Shown: piece by piece, positions 1-5,925 of the stretch
How positions within the stretch are numbered: position 1 is the first letter of the stretch
How the letters are laid out: every line of letters begins with the position of its first letter
Assembly (NCBI GenBank): GCA_023429365.1
Contig: JAEYVW010000158.1
Location: forward strand, 1 to 6,675
Source of the DNA: Bacteroidota bacterium
GTDB taxonomy: Bacteria > Bacteroidota > Bacteroidia > Chitinophagales > Chitinophagaceae
DNA: 6,675 nt
Reading direction: 5' to 3'
Position numbers and translations under genes: made by a program
The notes under the pieces: model-generated
What the model saw: only the letters and a program-made list of their open reading frames with translations
What the model was told of the DNA's origin: nothing
Databases searched by the model: none

Positions 1-1098
1 TTTTTCTTTAAGGTCCCCGGGATATTTTTCCTTTTCGTACACTACGTCGCGGTGAATTTTTTTTGCGGCTGGATCGACGGGTACAAAATCATATTTCATC
101 GTGCTACAGCTAAGTGTTCCTTTTTCACCATAGAGTTTATATGACCAGGGATATTCGGGATCGGCAGCTGTGCCCCAGGTCCGGTGCTGCCATACACAAT
201 TGAGATCATCAAATTCAAATACGGCTGTTTGCGTATCAGTAATATTACTTTTACCGGTTTTATCCTGGAAAATGCCCCCGTTGGAGTATATACGTTTTGG
301 CCATCCCAATCCAAGCGTCCATCTTACTGCATCCAGCATATGCACACACATATCGCCCATGATGCCATTACCATATTCCATAAAAGTTCGCCACCACCGG
401 GTATGCGGCATTCCATCGAAGGGACGAAGCGGTGCCGGACCGGTCCACATTTCATAATCGAAATGGACTGGCACTGGTTGAAGAGGCGGGTTACCATTAT
501 GACGCATGTGATAATAACAACACATTTCCACGTGTGATATTTTTCCCAGCAGACCGGCATCAACGATATCTTTTTTCGCTTCCATCAGATGTGGCGTACT
601 CCGGCGCTGCATCCCCACCTGCACTACCCGGTTATATTTGCGGGCTGCAGCGAGCATCGCTTCTCCTTCCATAACGTCCACGCTGATCGGTTTCTGTACA
701 TACACATGGGCCCCTGTTCTGATCGCGTCGATGGTTTGCAGGGCATGCCAGTGGTCCGGTGTGCCGATCAGCACAATCTCCGGTTTGTGATCCGCCAGCA
801 GTTTGCGGTAGTCGGTATAGAGTTGAATTTGTTTGTTGTTATTCAAACGGTCTTTTACGAGCCCGGCTGCCTCCGATAATAGGTGTTGGTCCACATCACA
901 CAGAGCGACGACATCCACCGGCGCGACCTGCATTAGACGAAACAGATCGCTCTTACCGTACCAGCCGGTGCCGATCAAAGCCACACGCCGTGGGGAATCC
1001 GTTGGAATCAATGATCCGTATGGTTTTAATGCAGCCAGTGCCAGGGCAGCTGAGGCGTTGCGAATAAACGCGCGGCGGGGAATTGTGTTAGGTTTCAT
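1..1098 (-). CDS. Gfo/Idh/MocA family oxidoreductase, Tat-exported (partial, C-terminus outside window)
   Basis: The reading frame is open from an ATG at 1098 to the window edge, giving 366 residues with no stop, so the C-terminus is cut off. The N-terminus carries a twin-arginine signal (RRAFIRN at residues 8-14, then an Ala/Leu-rich stretch), so export as a folded, cofactor-loaded protein is predicted. A Rossmann NAD(P)-binding motif GTGWYG lies at 43-48. The family's usual EKP motif appears as QKP (135-137), in the context VYVQKPIS. GTPDHWHA follows the second half of the Rossmann fold. In the substrate domain, D249-x3-H253-x2-D256 (GDMCVHMLD) is the conserved Asp/His cluster of the family. 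Known members oxidise or reduce sugars, inositols or glycosides. The substrate here cannot be read from sequence. The gene sits 103 bases downstream of the XRE regulator on the same strand; with no clear terminator between them, co-transcription is possible but unproven. The family call is firm, the substrate unknown. Confidence 0.95.
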   Translation of the reverse strand, partial: MKPNTIPRRAFIRNASAALALAALKPYGSLIPTDSPRRVALIGTGWYGKSDLFRLMQVAPVDVVALCDVDQHLLSEAAGLVKDRLNNNKQIQLYTDYRKLLADHKPEIVLIGTPDHWHALQTIDAIRTGAHVYVQKPISVDVMEGEAMLAAARKYNRVVQVGMQRRSTPHLMEAKKDIVDAGLLGKISHVEMCCYYHMRHNGNPPLQPVPVHFDYEMWTGPAPLRPFDGMPHTRWWRTFMEYGNGIMGDMCVHMLDAVRWTLGLGWPKRIYSNGGIFQDKTGKSNITDTQTAVFEFDDLNCVWQHRTWGTAADPEYPWSYKLYGEKGTLSCSTMKYDFVPVDPAAKKIHRDVVYEKEKYPGDLKEK

Positions 1099-1201
1099 AA
1101 AAGATAATTACTTAAAGTTAACAAGCTTTCCGAGCCGTAGTATTACTTCCGCCAGCCGCCGTGTTCCCAACCTGGCAATGGATTCTCAACCTTTATCAGG
1201 A

Positions 1202-1408
1202 TTATTCCTTTCTGTATTCCAATATATCGGCAGGCTGGCAATCCAGGGCCTGGCAAATAGCTTCAAGGGTACTGAACCGGATCGCTTTTGCTTTGCCGGT
1301 CTTGAGTATGGAAAGATTGGATAAGGTCAGGCCCACTTTTTCTGAAAGCTCATTTAATGACATTTTCCTTTTTGCCATCATCACGTCAAGGTTTACAATG
1401 ATTGGCAT
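1202..1408 (-). CDS. small XRE/Cro-type helix-turn-helix regulator (YozG-like)
   Basis: This 68-residue protein is essentially one helix-turn-helix domain. The DNA-binding core spans about residues 17-36 (SLNELSEKVGLTLSNLSILK), followed by the helix pair TLEAICQALDCQPADIL that closes the Cro/C1 fold. The form NL-x-x-LK-x-GK-x-KAIRFSTLE is typical of the short regulators encoded beside DUF2975 membrane proteins. There is no sensor or dimerisation extension, so any signal probably comes from a partner. The ATG at 1408 lies 3 bases after the stop of the DUF2975 gene, without an obvious ribosome binding site, which suggests translational coupling within one transcript. Role (inference): transcriptional control, possibly of its own operon. 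The targets are not visible from this window. Confidence 0.93.
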   Translation of the reverse strand: MPIIVNLDVMMAKRKMSLNELSEKVGLTLSNLSILKTGKAKAIRFSTLEAICQALDCQPADILEYRKE

Positions 1409-1411
1409 GGC

Positions 1412-1966
1412 TTATACAGTTAATTCGTTTTCGGTTTGAATTTCGATCCCCTTCCTGAATATGTGTGCGATGACTAATAAAATTACGCCCATAAAAAGCC
1501 ATACATCGGCACCGCCTACACGTAAATATTGAACGCCAGGCATTGTAACACCTTTCTTCATCAGCCACTCGGCATATTTTGCACCCCACCAGGAAAACAA
1601 ACCGATGCCAAGGGCAAGGTACGAGGCATTGAAAATAAATCGATTCATATCCGTGTTAAAAGGTTTCGACATATTGAGTTTCTTATCGTGTAATAGTTTG
1701 ATGATAAGATAAAATAAACAGGCCTTTAAAACCGCAGCGATGATCATAAGAAGGGTCTGTGTTGTGAAATGTCCCTGATCGTGATTGTAAAGCGCTGTGA
1801 GGTCAACACCCTGTACTGTATTATTTGCTGCGGCAGGGTTGATCACGAGCGCATAAAAAGTGTTGAATATAAAAGCTCCGGCTTCTATACATAGCCCAAT
1901 AAACAGGATCCATGACACGATATACAATACCCGCAGAATATGGGTACTGGTGATTTTTATTTCCAT
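1412..1966 (-). CDS. DUF2975 family integral membrane protein
   Basis: This 184-residue protein has four predicted membrane segments: about residues 10-41, 68-92, 108-136 and 154-170. No cleavable signal peptide is apparent, and the loop of residues 43-67 is polar. The last stretch, IFRKGIEIQTENELTV, is the characteristic DUF2975 ending (F-x-x-G-hydrophobic-E-hydrophobic-Q-x-E-N-E/D-L-T-V). The length fits the family. The function of DUF2975 is not established. Its steady association with a tiny XRE regulator, as in the Bacillus subtilis YoaS/YozG pair (from memory), suggests that it senses a membrane or envelope state and modulates the regulator; that is inference. The ATG at 1966 follows an AT-rich leader with a good promoter candidate, and the regulator gene follows 3 bases after the stop, so the two very likely form an operon. 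Confidence 0.92.
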   Translation of the reverse strand: MEIKITSTHILRVLYIVSWILFIGLCIEAGAFIFNTFYALVINPAAANNTVQGVDLTALYNHDQGHFTTQTLLMIIAAVLKACLFYLIIKLLHDKKLNMSKPFNTDMNRFIFNASYLALGIGLFSWWGAKYAEWLMKKGVTMPGVQYLRVGGADVWLFMGVILLVIAHIFRKGIEIQTENELTV

Positions 1967-1986
1967 ATAGCCAATTTGTTTGTTGA

Positions 1987-2017
1987 CAAAAATAATAAAT
2001 AATTATTGAAAAACAAT
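1987..2017 (-). promoter_or_regulatory. Bacteroidota-type promoter candidate for the DUF2975/XRE operon
   Basis: Read on the minus strand, ATTG (2017-2014) is followed by 19 bases and then TATTTTTG (1994-1987). This matches the -7 consensus TAnnTTTG fully and the -33 TTTG in three of four bases. It lies 20 bases upstream of the DUF2975 start, in a very AT-rich stretch. That composition also raises the chance of accidental matches. Confidence 0.5.
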
Positions 2018-2118
2018 AAAATTTATTTGATTTTTGAGCAGAAGTGCTATTTAAGCGGTCTTAATTGGCAGATTTTCATTGAGTAAATTGTAAATAATGT
2101 GTTTGAGTAACCTGGTGA

Positions 2119-2394
2119 AGCCTGGTTTCAAGAAGCGCTATACTATTAGGTTTCCTGGCAAACGCCGGAGCATGGCTGTTGGTTTTGTTTCCGGTAAGTG
2201 TCACCCTTACCTTTCATCAGTTCTGGACGATCGCCGAGCCGATGGCCAGGCAAATGGAACTGGCGGCGTTTTTAAAGAATTTATCGTTGCTCGGCGGTGC
2301 CGTGATCATAACCCGGTTTGGCGCCGGTGAGTTTAGCCTGGACCGATTTCTTGAAAGAAGAAAATTCCCGGGGTCTACCCCGGCAGCTGCATAG
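2119..2394 (+). pseudogene. C-terminal remnant of a DoxX-family membrane protein
   Basis: The frame is open between a stop at 2116-2118 and a TAG at 2392-2394. From about 2131 it reads like the second half of a DoxX-type quinol oxidase-like membrane protein. A helix starting ILLGFLANAGAWLLVLF runs into TLTFHQFWT, then FLKNLSLLGG, a second hydrophobic segment, and the closing FGAGEFSLDR. DoxX proteins of this type usually have about 120-140 residues and four helices. Here only about 88 codons remain and the first two helices are absent. None of the other two forward frames between 1970 and 2130 supplies them. There is no ATG in frame; a TTG at 2179 could start a 71-residue product, but it would begin inside a membrane helix. 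The space the missing half would need is occupied by the promoter and start of the divergent DUF2975 gene. I read this as a 5'-truncated relic, although a short expressed peptide cannot be excluded. Confidence 0.7.
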
Positions 2395-2411
2395 CAGTTA
2401 TAATTCAGAAC

Positions 2412-2452
2412 AAATCAATAGTATCAGGTATTTAACCCGGTACTATTGATTT
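2412..2452. terminator. bidirectional terminator-like stem-loop between convergent genes
   Basis: A perfect 12-base inverted repeat, AAATCAATAGTA (2412-2423) and TACTATTGATTT (2441-2452), can be extended inward by bulged GC pairs (C2425/G2439, G2427/C2438, G2428/C2437) around a short loop. It separates the plus-strand DoxX remnant from the minus-strand lipoprotein gene and includes the lipoprotein's stop codon at 2443-2445. The flanking T runs are short in both directions, so termination efficiency is uncertain. Confidence 0.6.
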
Positions 2453-2904
2453 TCAAAAACAAATTTGTCTTTAGTTTTTAGAATATGCAGACCAACAGAG
2501 GCATCTCGTGCCGGTGAAGGTATGCAGAGAACACTTTCGAACTGTACAAAATACCCTGTATCCGTTTTTTCAAAGGTTTGCAGGCGTAGATAATTGGGTA
2601 GCTCCGGCGAAACCGTGTCGGTTTTAAGCATCGCACAGATCAGCGTGTCAGGCATCACCTTGAAGGTAAAGCTGTCCGCTTTTACCGGGAGTTTATCGAG
2701 TGGAAATAGAGATGTCGTGAAAAAAATAGAATCCTTGAAAATGGATTCGCGCTTTACATCCTCCATTTCGGGAAACTGGCCACTAAGAGCTGTTCTGACA
2801 GCGAGTTCGACCACTTCTGTGGTATCGGCCGATGCCGGTACCTGGCTGCTGTCTTTATTGGCACAGGCTGAGAATAAAAGCAGGGAAATCAGGAATTGAC
2901 GCAT
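2443..2904 (-). CDS. predicted lipoprotein of unknown function
   Basis: This is a 153-residue protein of a family I do not recognise. The N-terminus has a one-arginine n-region, a short hydrophobic stretch and a cysteine at residue 14 (LLFSAC). Cleavage before C14 would give a lipidated protein. The Phe at -3 is not the best lipobox residue, but such variation occurs in Bacteroidota. After a short polar linker the mature part begins near residue 28 (TTEVVELAVRTAL) and contains several alternating hydrophobic/polar stretches, such as DSFTFKV, TGYFVQFESVL and KDKFVFEN, suggesting a small mostly beta fold. Cysteines C90 and C127 could form a disulfide. No catalytic motif is evident. The gene stands alone on its strand, and its stop codon lies inside the terminator-like repeat. 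Coding is supported by the signal peptide, the composition and an open frame of normal length. Confidence 0.8.
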   Translation of the reverse strand: MRQFLISLLLFSACANKDSSQVPASADTTEVVELAVRTALSGQFPEMEDVKRESIFKDSIFFTTSLFPLDKLPVKADSFTFKVMPDTLICAMLKTDTVSPELPNYLRLQTFEKTDTGYFVQFESVLCIPSPARDASVGLHILKTKDKFVFENQ

Positions 2905-3287
2905 AAGATGTGGTTATTGATGAAAGTATCCTGTTATTTATATCAATGAGTGTACCACGAGTCACAACAGTTGCAGACAGGGAATTTACGGGTACAACTG
3001 GCAGGGTCCTTCAATTTTAATTTACAAATATCTATTCAGGTAAAAAGCAGAAATTACACATTGGTGAACGCGTTGGTACGAATTGTAGATAATTTTCCCA
3101 CCCTTCAGGATATTAGCTTGAAACGCATCTTCAACAATACACGAGTACATTAGGGTCAGAACCGGGACTGGGGTTGCCTTATTATAATCGCTGTTAATAC
3201 ATGCCCGTTCAAAAATGACGTGTGTTTCCAACTGGAACAGTGTTTGAGACTATGCTAGCGTGGTTTTTCAGAAGAATTGATCTTAAC
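2905..3287. other. about 380-base intergenic stretch with no convincing gene
   Basis: Short open frames exist here (67 codons plus at 2950-3153; 69 codons minus at 3022-3231). They have no recognisable motif, signal peptide or ribosome binding site, and they overlap each other, so I do not call them genes. The stretch holds the unlocated promoter of the lipoprotein gene at its left end. Near the right end are small hairpins such as TTCC-AACT-GGAA at about 3228-3239. No tRNA-like cloverleaf was found on either strand. Because a strong plus-strand terminator follows directly, an untranslated RNA or a leader transcript is possible. Confidence 0.5.
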
Positions 3288-3317
3288 GGGCCCTGATTTC
3301 TATCGGGCCTTTTTTTT
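3288..3317 (+). terminator. strong intrinsic terminator upstream of dps
   Basis: GGCCC (3289-3293), one unpaired T, then GAT pair with ATC and GGGCC (3302-3309) around a TTCT loop. An uninterrupted run of eight Ts (3310-3317) follows. This is a textbook Rho-independent terminator for plus-strand transcription. There is no recognised plus-strand gene directly before it. Its last base is 29 bases short of the dps start codon, so it either ends an unrecognised transcript or sits in the dps leader. Confidence 0.85.
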
Positions 3318-3333
3318 ATCCTTAACTTTAGTA

Positions 3334-3346
3334 ACAAACATTTTGT
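3334..3346. repeat. small inverted repeat abutting the dps start codon
   Basis: ACAAA (3334-3338) and TTTGT (3342-3346) flank the triplet CAT, and the second arm ends at the base before the ATG. It could form a weak hairpin or a small protein-binding site, but a 5-base repeat in AT-rich DNA is easily accidental. It does not match the OxyR or PerR consensus as I know them. Confidence 0.2.
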
Positions 3347-3820
3347 ATGAAAACAGAAATAGGCATCAAACCCGCACACCTGGGGGAGGTAGCTCACGCG
3401 TTGAATACACTGCTGGCCGATGAGCATATCCTTTATATCAAAACCAGAAATGCACATTGGAATATCGAAGGGCCAGATTTTCTCACAAAACACAAATTTT
3501 TTGAGGAGCAGTACAAAACCATTGAAACGATCATCGATGAGGTTGCAGAAAGAGTGCGGACAATCGGACACTATGCCGAGGGTTCGCTGACATCTTTCCT
3601 CGCGCTCACCCACCTCGCGGAGGAATCGCGGGCCAAGAATGATAGCGCCAGTTTTATGAAAGCTCTGTTAGCCGATCATGAGGCGATCGTGATGCTTTTA
3701 CGTGCTGACATTGAACGTTTTGAAGATGAATGGAAAGATGTCGGTTCAGCCGATTTCATCACAGGGCTTCTGAAAACGCATGAAAAGATGGCCTGGATGC
3801 TCAGAGCACATCTTGCCTGA
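3347..3820 (+). CDS. dps: Dps-family DNA-binding/ferritin-like protein
   Basis: This 157-residue protein has the length of a typical Dps. The Dps ferroxidase signature is complete: H37 in NAHWNIEGPDF, H49 in TKHKFFEEQY, then D64 and E68 in IIDEVAERVR. In the family, these residues from two neighbouring subunits bind iron at the dimer interface. Dps dodecamers in the cytoplasm oxidise Fe(II) with hydrogen peroxide, store the iron and protect DNA. The N-terminus is short and not lysine-rich, so strong DNA binding through a tail, as in Escherichia coli Dps, is not predicted. The gene appears to be transcribed alone. A TAACTTTA box at 3323-3330, directly after the upstream terminator, resembles the Bacteroidota -7 element but has no matching -33 box, so the promoter is uncertain. 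No Shine-Dalgarno site is visible. Induction by oxidative stress is usual for the family but is not shown by the sequence. Confidence 0.96.
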   Translation: MKTEIGIKPAHLGEVAHALNTLLADEHILYIKTRNAHWNIEGPDFLTKHKFFEEQYKTIETIIDEVAERVRTIGHYAEGSLTSFLALTHLAEESRAKNDSASFMKALLADHEAIVMLLRADIERFEDEWKDVGSADFITGLLKTHEKMAWMLRAHLA

Positions 3821-3905
3821 TAATGCTGCAATTCAATCCTTACCCGCCGACGCCAACCTGCCAGGTAATAAGATAGTCTGCCAGCTTGTGCATTACAATT
3901 TTTTC
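3821..3905 (+). terminator. possible dps terminator (long imperfect hairpin)
   Basis: TAATGC right after the dps stop can pair with GCATTA at 3890-3895, with CAA/TTG continuing the stem after a small bulge. A six-T run with a short lead (CAATTTTTT) follows. The loop of nearly 60 bases contains a smaller CCTG/CAGG hairpin at 3857-3865. The position suits a dps terminator, but the long loop makes it a weak prediction. Confidence 0.35.
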
Positions 3906-4066
3906 AATTTGATATTTATTTGGCCCGTCACAAGTCCAGGGTCAGTTCCTATTATGTGGCCTGAAAGACATTTTGTAGTTTAACAAAGTACAATTCAGGG
4001 TCGGAGGGATTTTTACATTTTTTCAGGAAGTCATTAATCAGAAAAAGATCATGATTAAATTTAGAG

Positions 4067-5809
4067 ATGTATCGAACCATACTCATAGTTTGTATTTGCA
4101 TTTGTTTGCTTAATTGCAGGAAAAGTACGGGTGACGATAATGACCCGGCGCCACCCCCTCCCGGTCCACCGCCGCCCGACACGGTTGTGGTGGTTCCGCC
4201 TGTCGATCCCATGCTGGCACCTACGATTGGATTTTTTCTGGACGACTGGCAACCGAAAACTTTTACAACTCCTTCCTTTAGCGCGGGAGGTACGCCAGTC
4301 AATACTACTTCAACTGTTACCATCGAAACAGGTTCGGTCATTACAAAAATTCCAAAATCCATTGCAGGTAATAATTCCAATTTATGGATGGGCCAGATCG
4401 TGACTGAACCGATTTTGGTCAATCATATCAAACAACTGAAGCCGCATATTATAAGGTTTCCGGGAGGTAGCATCAGCGATATATTTTTTTGGAATGCACA
4501 AAAAAATATGCCGCCGGCAGATGCACCTGCGCAATTGGTAAAAGCAGATGGGTCGAAAGAAACAGCAGGTTACTGGTTCGGAAAAAACACCGAGAGCTGG
4601 ACATTTTCTGTTGACAATTATTACCAGTTATTGCAGCAAACCAATAACACCGGGATGATCACCATCAACTACGGTTATGCACGGTATGGGACTTCGGCTG
4701 ACCCTGTGGCAGCGGCGGCTCACCTGGCAGCTGACTGGGTCAGGTATGATAATGGCCGCACCCGTTATTGGGAAATTGGGAATGAAAATTTCGGCGACTG
4801 GGAATCGGGCTATCGTATAGATCCGGCATTGAATAAAGATGGTCAGCCTGAGTTTGCCGATGGACAGCTATATGGCCGCCATTTTAAAGTATTCGCTGAT
4901 TCGATGCGTAAGGCTGCGCAGGAGATTGGAAAAACAATTGAGATTGGCGCAGTACTGTATGATAGCCCGCCACAATCCTGGAATACCAATACCGTGAAAA
5001 CCTGGAACCAGGGTGTTATTCCTGAAGCTGGAAATTTTCCTGATTTTTATATCGTACATAGTTACTTCACACCTTATAACCAGCCAACCAATGCCGCTGA
5101 TATCCTCACAAGCGGTGTTGCCGAGCCAAAACGGCTGATGGATTTTGTAAAACAAGCCTTACAGGCTGGCGGCGTTACAGAGAAACCTGTCGCGTTGACT
5201 GAATGGAATATTTTCGCGACAGGTCTTAAGCAGCAGGTATCACATATCAATGGGATGCATGGCGTGATGGTGGTGGGTGAAGCCCTGAAAAATAAATTTG
5301 GTATGACGGCCAGATGGGATCTTGCAAATGCCTGGGAAAATGGTAATGATCATGGCATGTTCAATAATGGGGATGAACCAGATGGTATTCCGAAATGGAA
5401 CCCGCGCCCGGCGTTTTATCATTTGTATTTCTTTCAAAAATTCCTGGGTGACAGGTTGGTACAATCTACTATCAACAGCAGCACAGGAATTGAAACTTAT
5501 GCTTCCACGTTTTCATCCGGACAGGTGGGTGTTACTCTGGTGAACAGGTCAGCGGTAGCCACGAATGTGGAAATAAAGGTGAACAATTTCAATCCGGGAG
5601 CCAGGTATTACTGGTATACACTCACGGGTGGTGATGATAATGCCGGTTTCTCCAGGAAAGTTTTTGTCAATGGTCATGGACCAACAGGAGCTGCAGGTGG
5701 TCCGGGCAACTATACTACGCTAAATGCTTTTTCTGCCACCACGGCTAGCGGTATAAAACTTAGTGTACCAGCTCGCGCAACCGTTTGTGTAGCTATTGAT
5801 AAAAGATAA
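4067..5809 (+). CDS. surface lipoprotein glycoside hydrolase, (beta/alpha)8-barrel, alpha-L-arabinofuranosidase-like
   Basis: This 580-residue protein starts with a short signal peptide ending in LLNC, so lipidation at C17 is predicted. An Asp-rich and then Pro-rich linker (about residues 21-48, with APPPPGPPPP) would hold the enzyme away from the outer membrane. The catalytic region (about 50-470) has hallmarks of clan GH-A barrels. RFPGG at 130-134 is typical of the early barrel in GH51-type arabinofuranosidases. YWEIGNEN, with E240 preceded by N239, is the likely acid/base, and ALTEWN, with E379, is the likely nucleophile. The last 100 or so residues read as a beta-sandwich with an ending (VPARATVCVAI) like those of arabinofuranosidases. 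Activity (inference): retaining hydrolysis of arabinose- or related furanoside-containing polysaccharide. GH39, GH30 or GH79-like activity is an alternative I cannot exclude. The nearest ATG upstream (4051) is out of frame. No SusC/SusD pair or other carbohydrate enzyme adjoins it. Confidence 0.87.
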   Translation: MYRTILIVCICICLLNCRKSTGDDNDPAPPPPGPPPPDTVVVVPPVDPMLAPTIGFFLDDWQPKTFTTPSFSAGGTPVNTTSTVTIETGSVITKIPKSIAGNNSNLWMGQIVTEPILVNHIKQLKPHIIRFPGGSISDIFFWNAQKNMPPADAPAQLVKADGSKETAGYWFGKNTESWTFSVDNYYQLLQQTNNTGMITINYGYARYGTSADPVAAAAHLAADWVRYDNGRTRYWEIGNENFGDWESGYRIDPALNKDGQPEFADGQLYGRHFKVFADSMRKAAQEIGKTIEIGAVLYDSPPQSWNTNTVKTWNQGVIPEAGNFPDFYIVHSYFTPYNQPTNAADILTSGVAEPKRLMDFVKQALQAGGVTEKPVALTEWNIFATGLKQQVSHINGMHGVMVVGEALKNKFGMTARWDLANAWENGNDHGMFNNGDEPDGIPKWNPRPAFYHLYFFQKFLGDRLVQSTINSSTGIETYASTFSSGQVGVTLVNRSAVATNVEIKVNNFNPGARYYWYTLTGGDDNAGFSRKVFVNGHGPTGAAGGPGNYTTLNAFSATTASGIKLSVPARATVCVAIDKR

Positions 5810-5862
5810 TCACTTAAAAATATGTGTAGTTTATTTACTACATGGGAAATCTATACACGTCT

Positions 5863-5894
5863 ATTGTGACTAATGTAAACTTACCGCATTTTTG
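5863..5894 (+). promoter_or_regulatory. promoter candidate for the response regulator
   Basis: ATTG (5863-5866), a 20-base spacer, then CATTTTTG (5887-5894) resemble the Bacteroidota -33/-7 pair. The -7 element has C in place of T at its first base. The start codon lies 31 bases further on, so a short leader would result. The call rests on pattern alone. Confidence 0.4.
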
Positions 5895-5925
5895 CAGCCA
5901 TCCGAAACCCAAGCTGTAACAAATA

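Noticed and set aside
170..1067. Several overlapping plus-strand open frames opposite the oxidoreductase
   Set aside because: They are antisense shadows of a strongly coding minus-strand frame with clear family motifs; none shows a domain or start signal of its own.
1099..1201. Possible GCCAG/CTGGC terminator between the XRE regulator and the oxidoreductase
   Set aside because: The stem is only five bases with a long loop and no T run on the minus strand.
2097..2330. 77-codon plus-strand frame overlapping the DoxX remnant
   Set aside because: Its product has no recognisable features, while the overlapping frame carries the DoxX motifs.
3183..3188. TATAAT box as a promoter for a small RNA
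   Set aside because: There is no -35 match at a suitable distance, and this phylum generally uses a different promoter consensus.
2950..3231. Overlapping short frames on both strands in the spacer before dps
   Set aside because: No motif, signal peptide or conserved-looking composition; lengths are within chance expectation for AT-rich DNA.
4014..4021. TACATTTT as a -7 promoter element for the glycoside hydrolase
   Set aside because: It lacks the final G and no -33 TTG lies at a suitable distance upstream.
3952..4422. 156-codon minus-strand frame overlapping the start of the glycoside hydrolase
   Set aside because: Its Gly-rich segment is the antisense of the proline linker; the opposite strand encodes a recognisable enzyme throughout.
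5825..5842. TGTAGT/ACTACA stem-loop after the glycoside hydrolase as a terminator
   Set aside because: A six-base AT-rich stem without a following T run is too weak to call.
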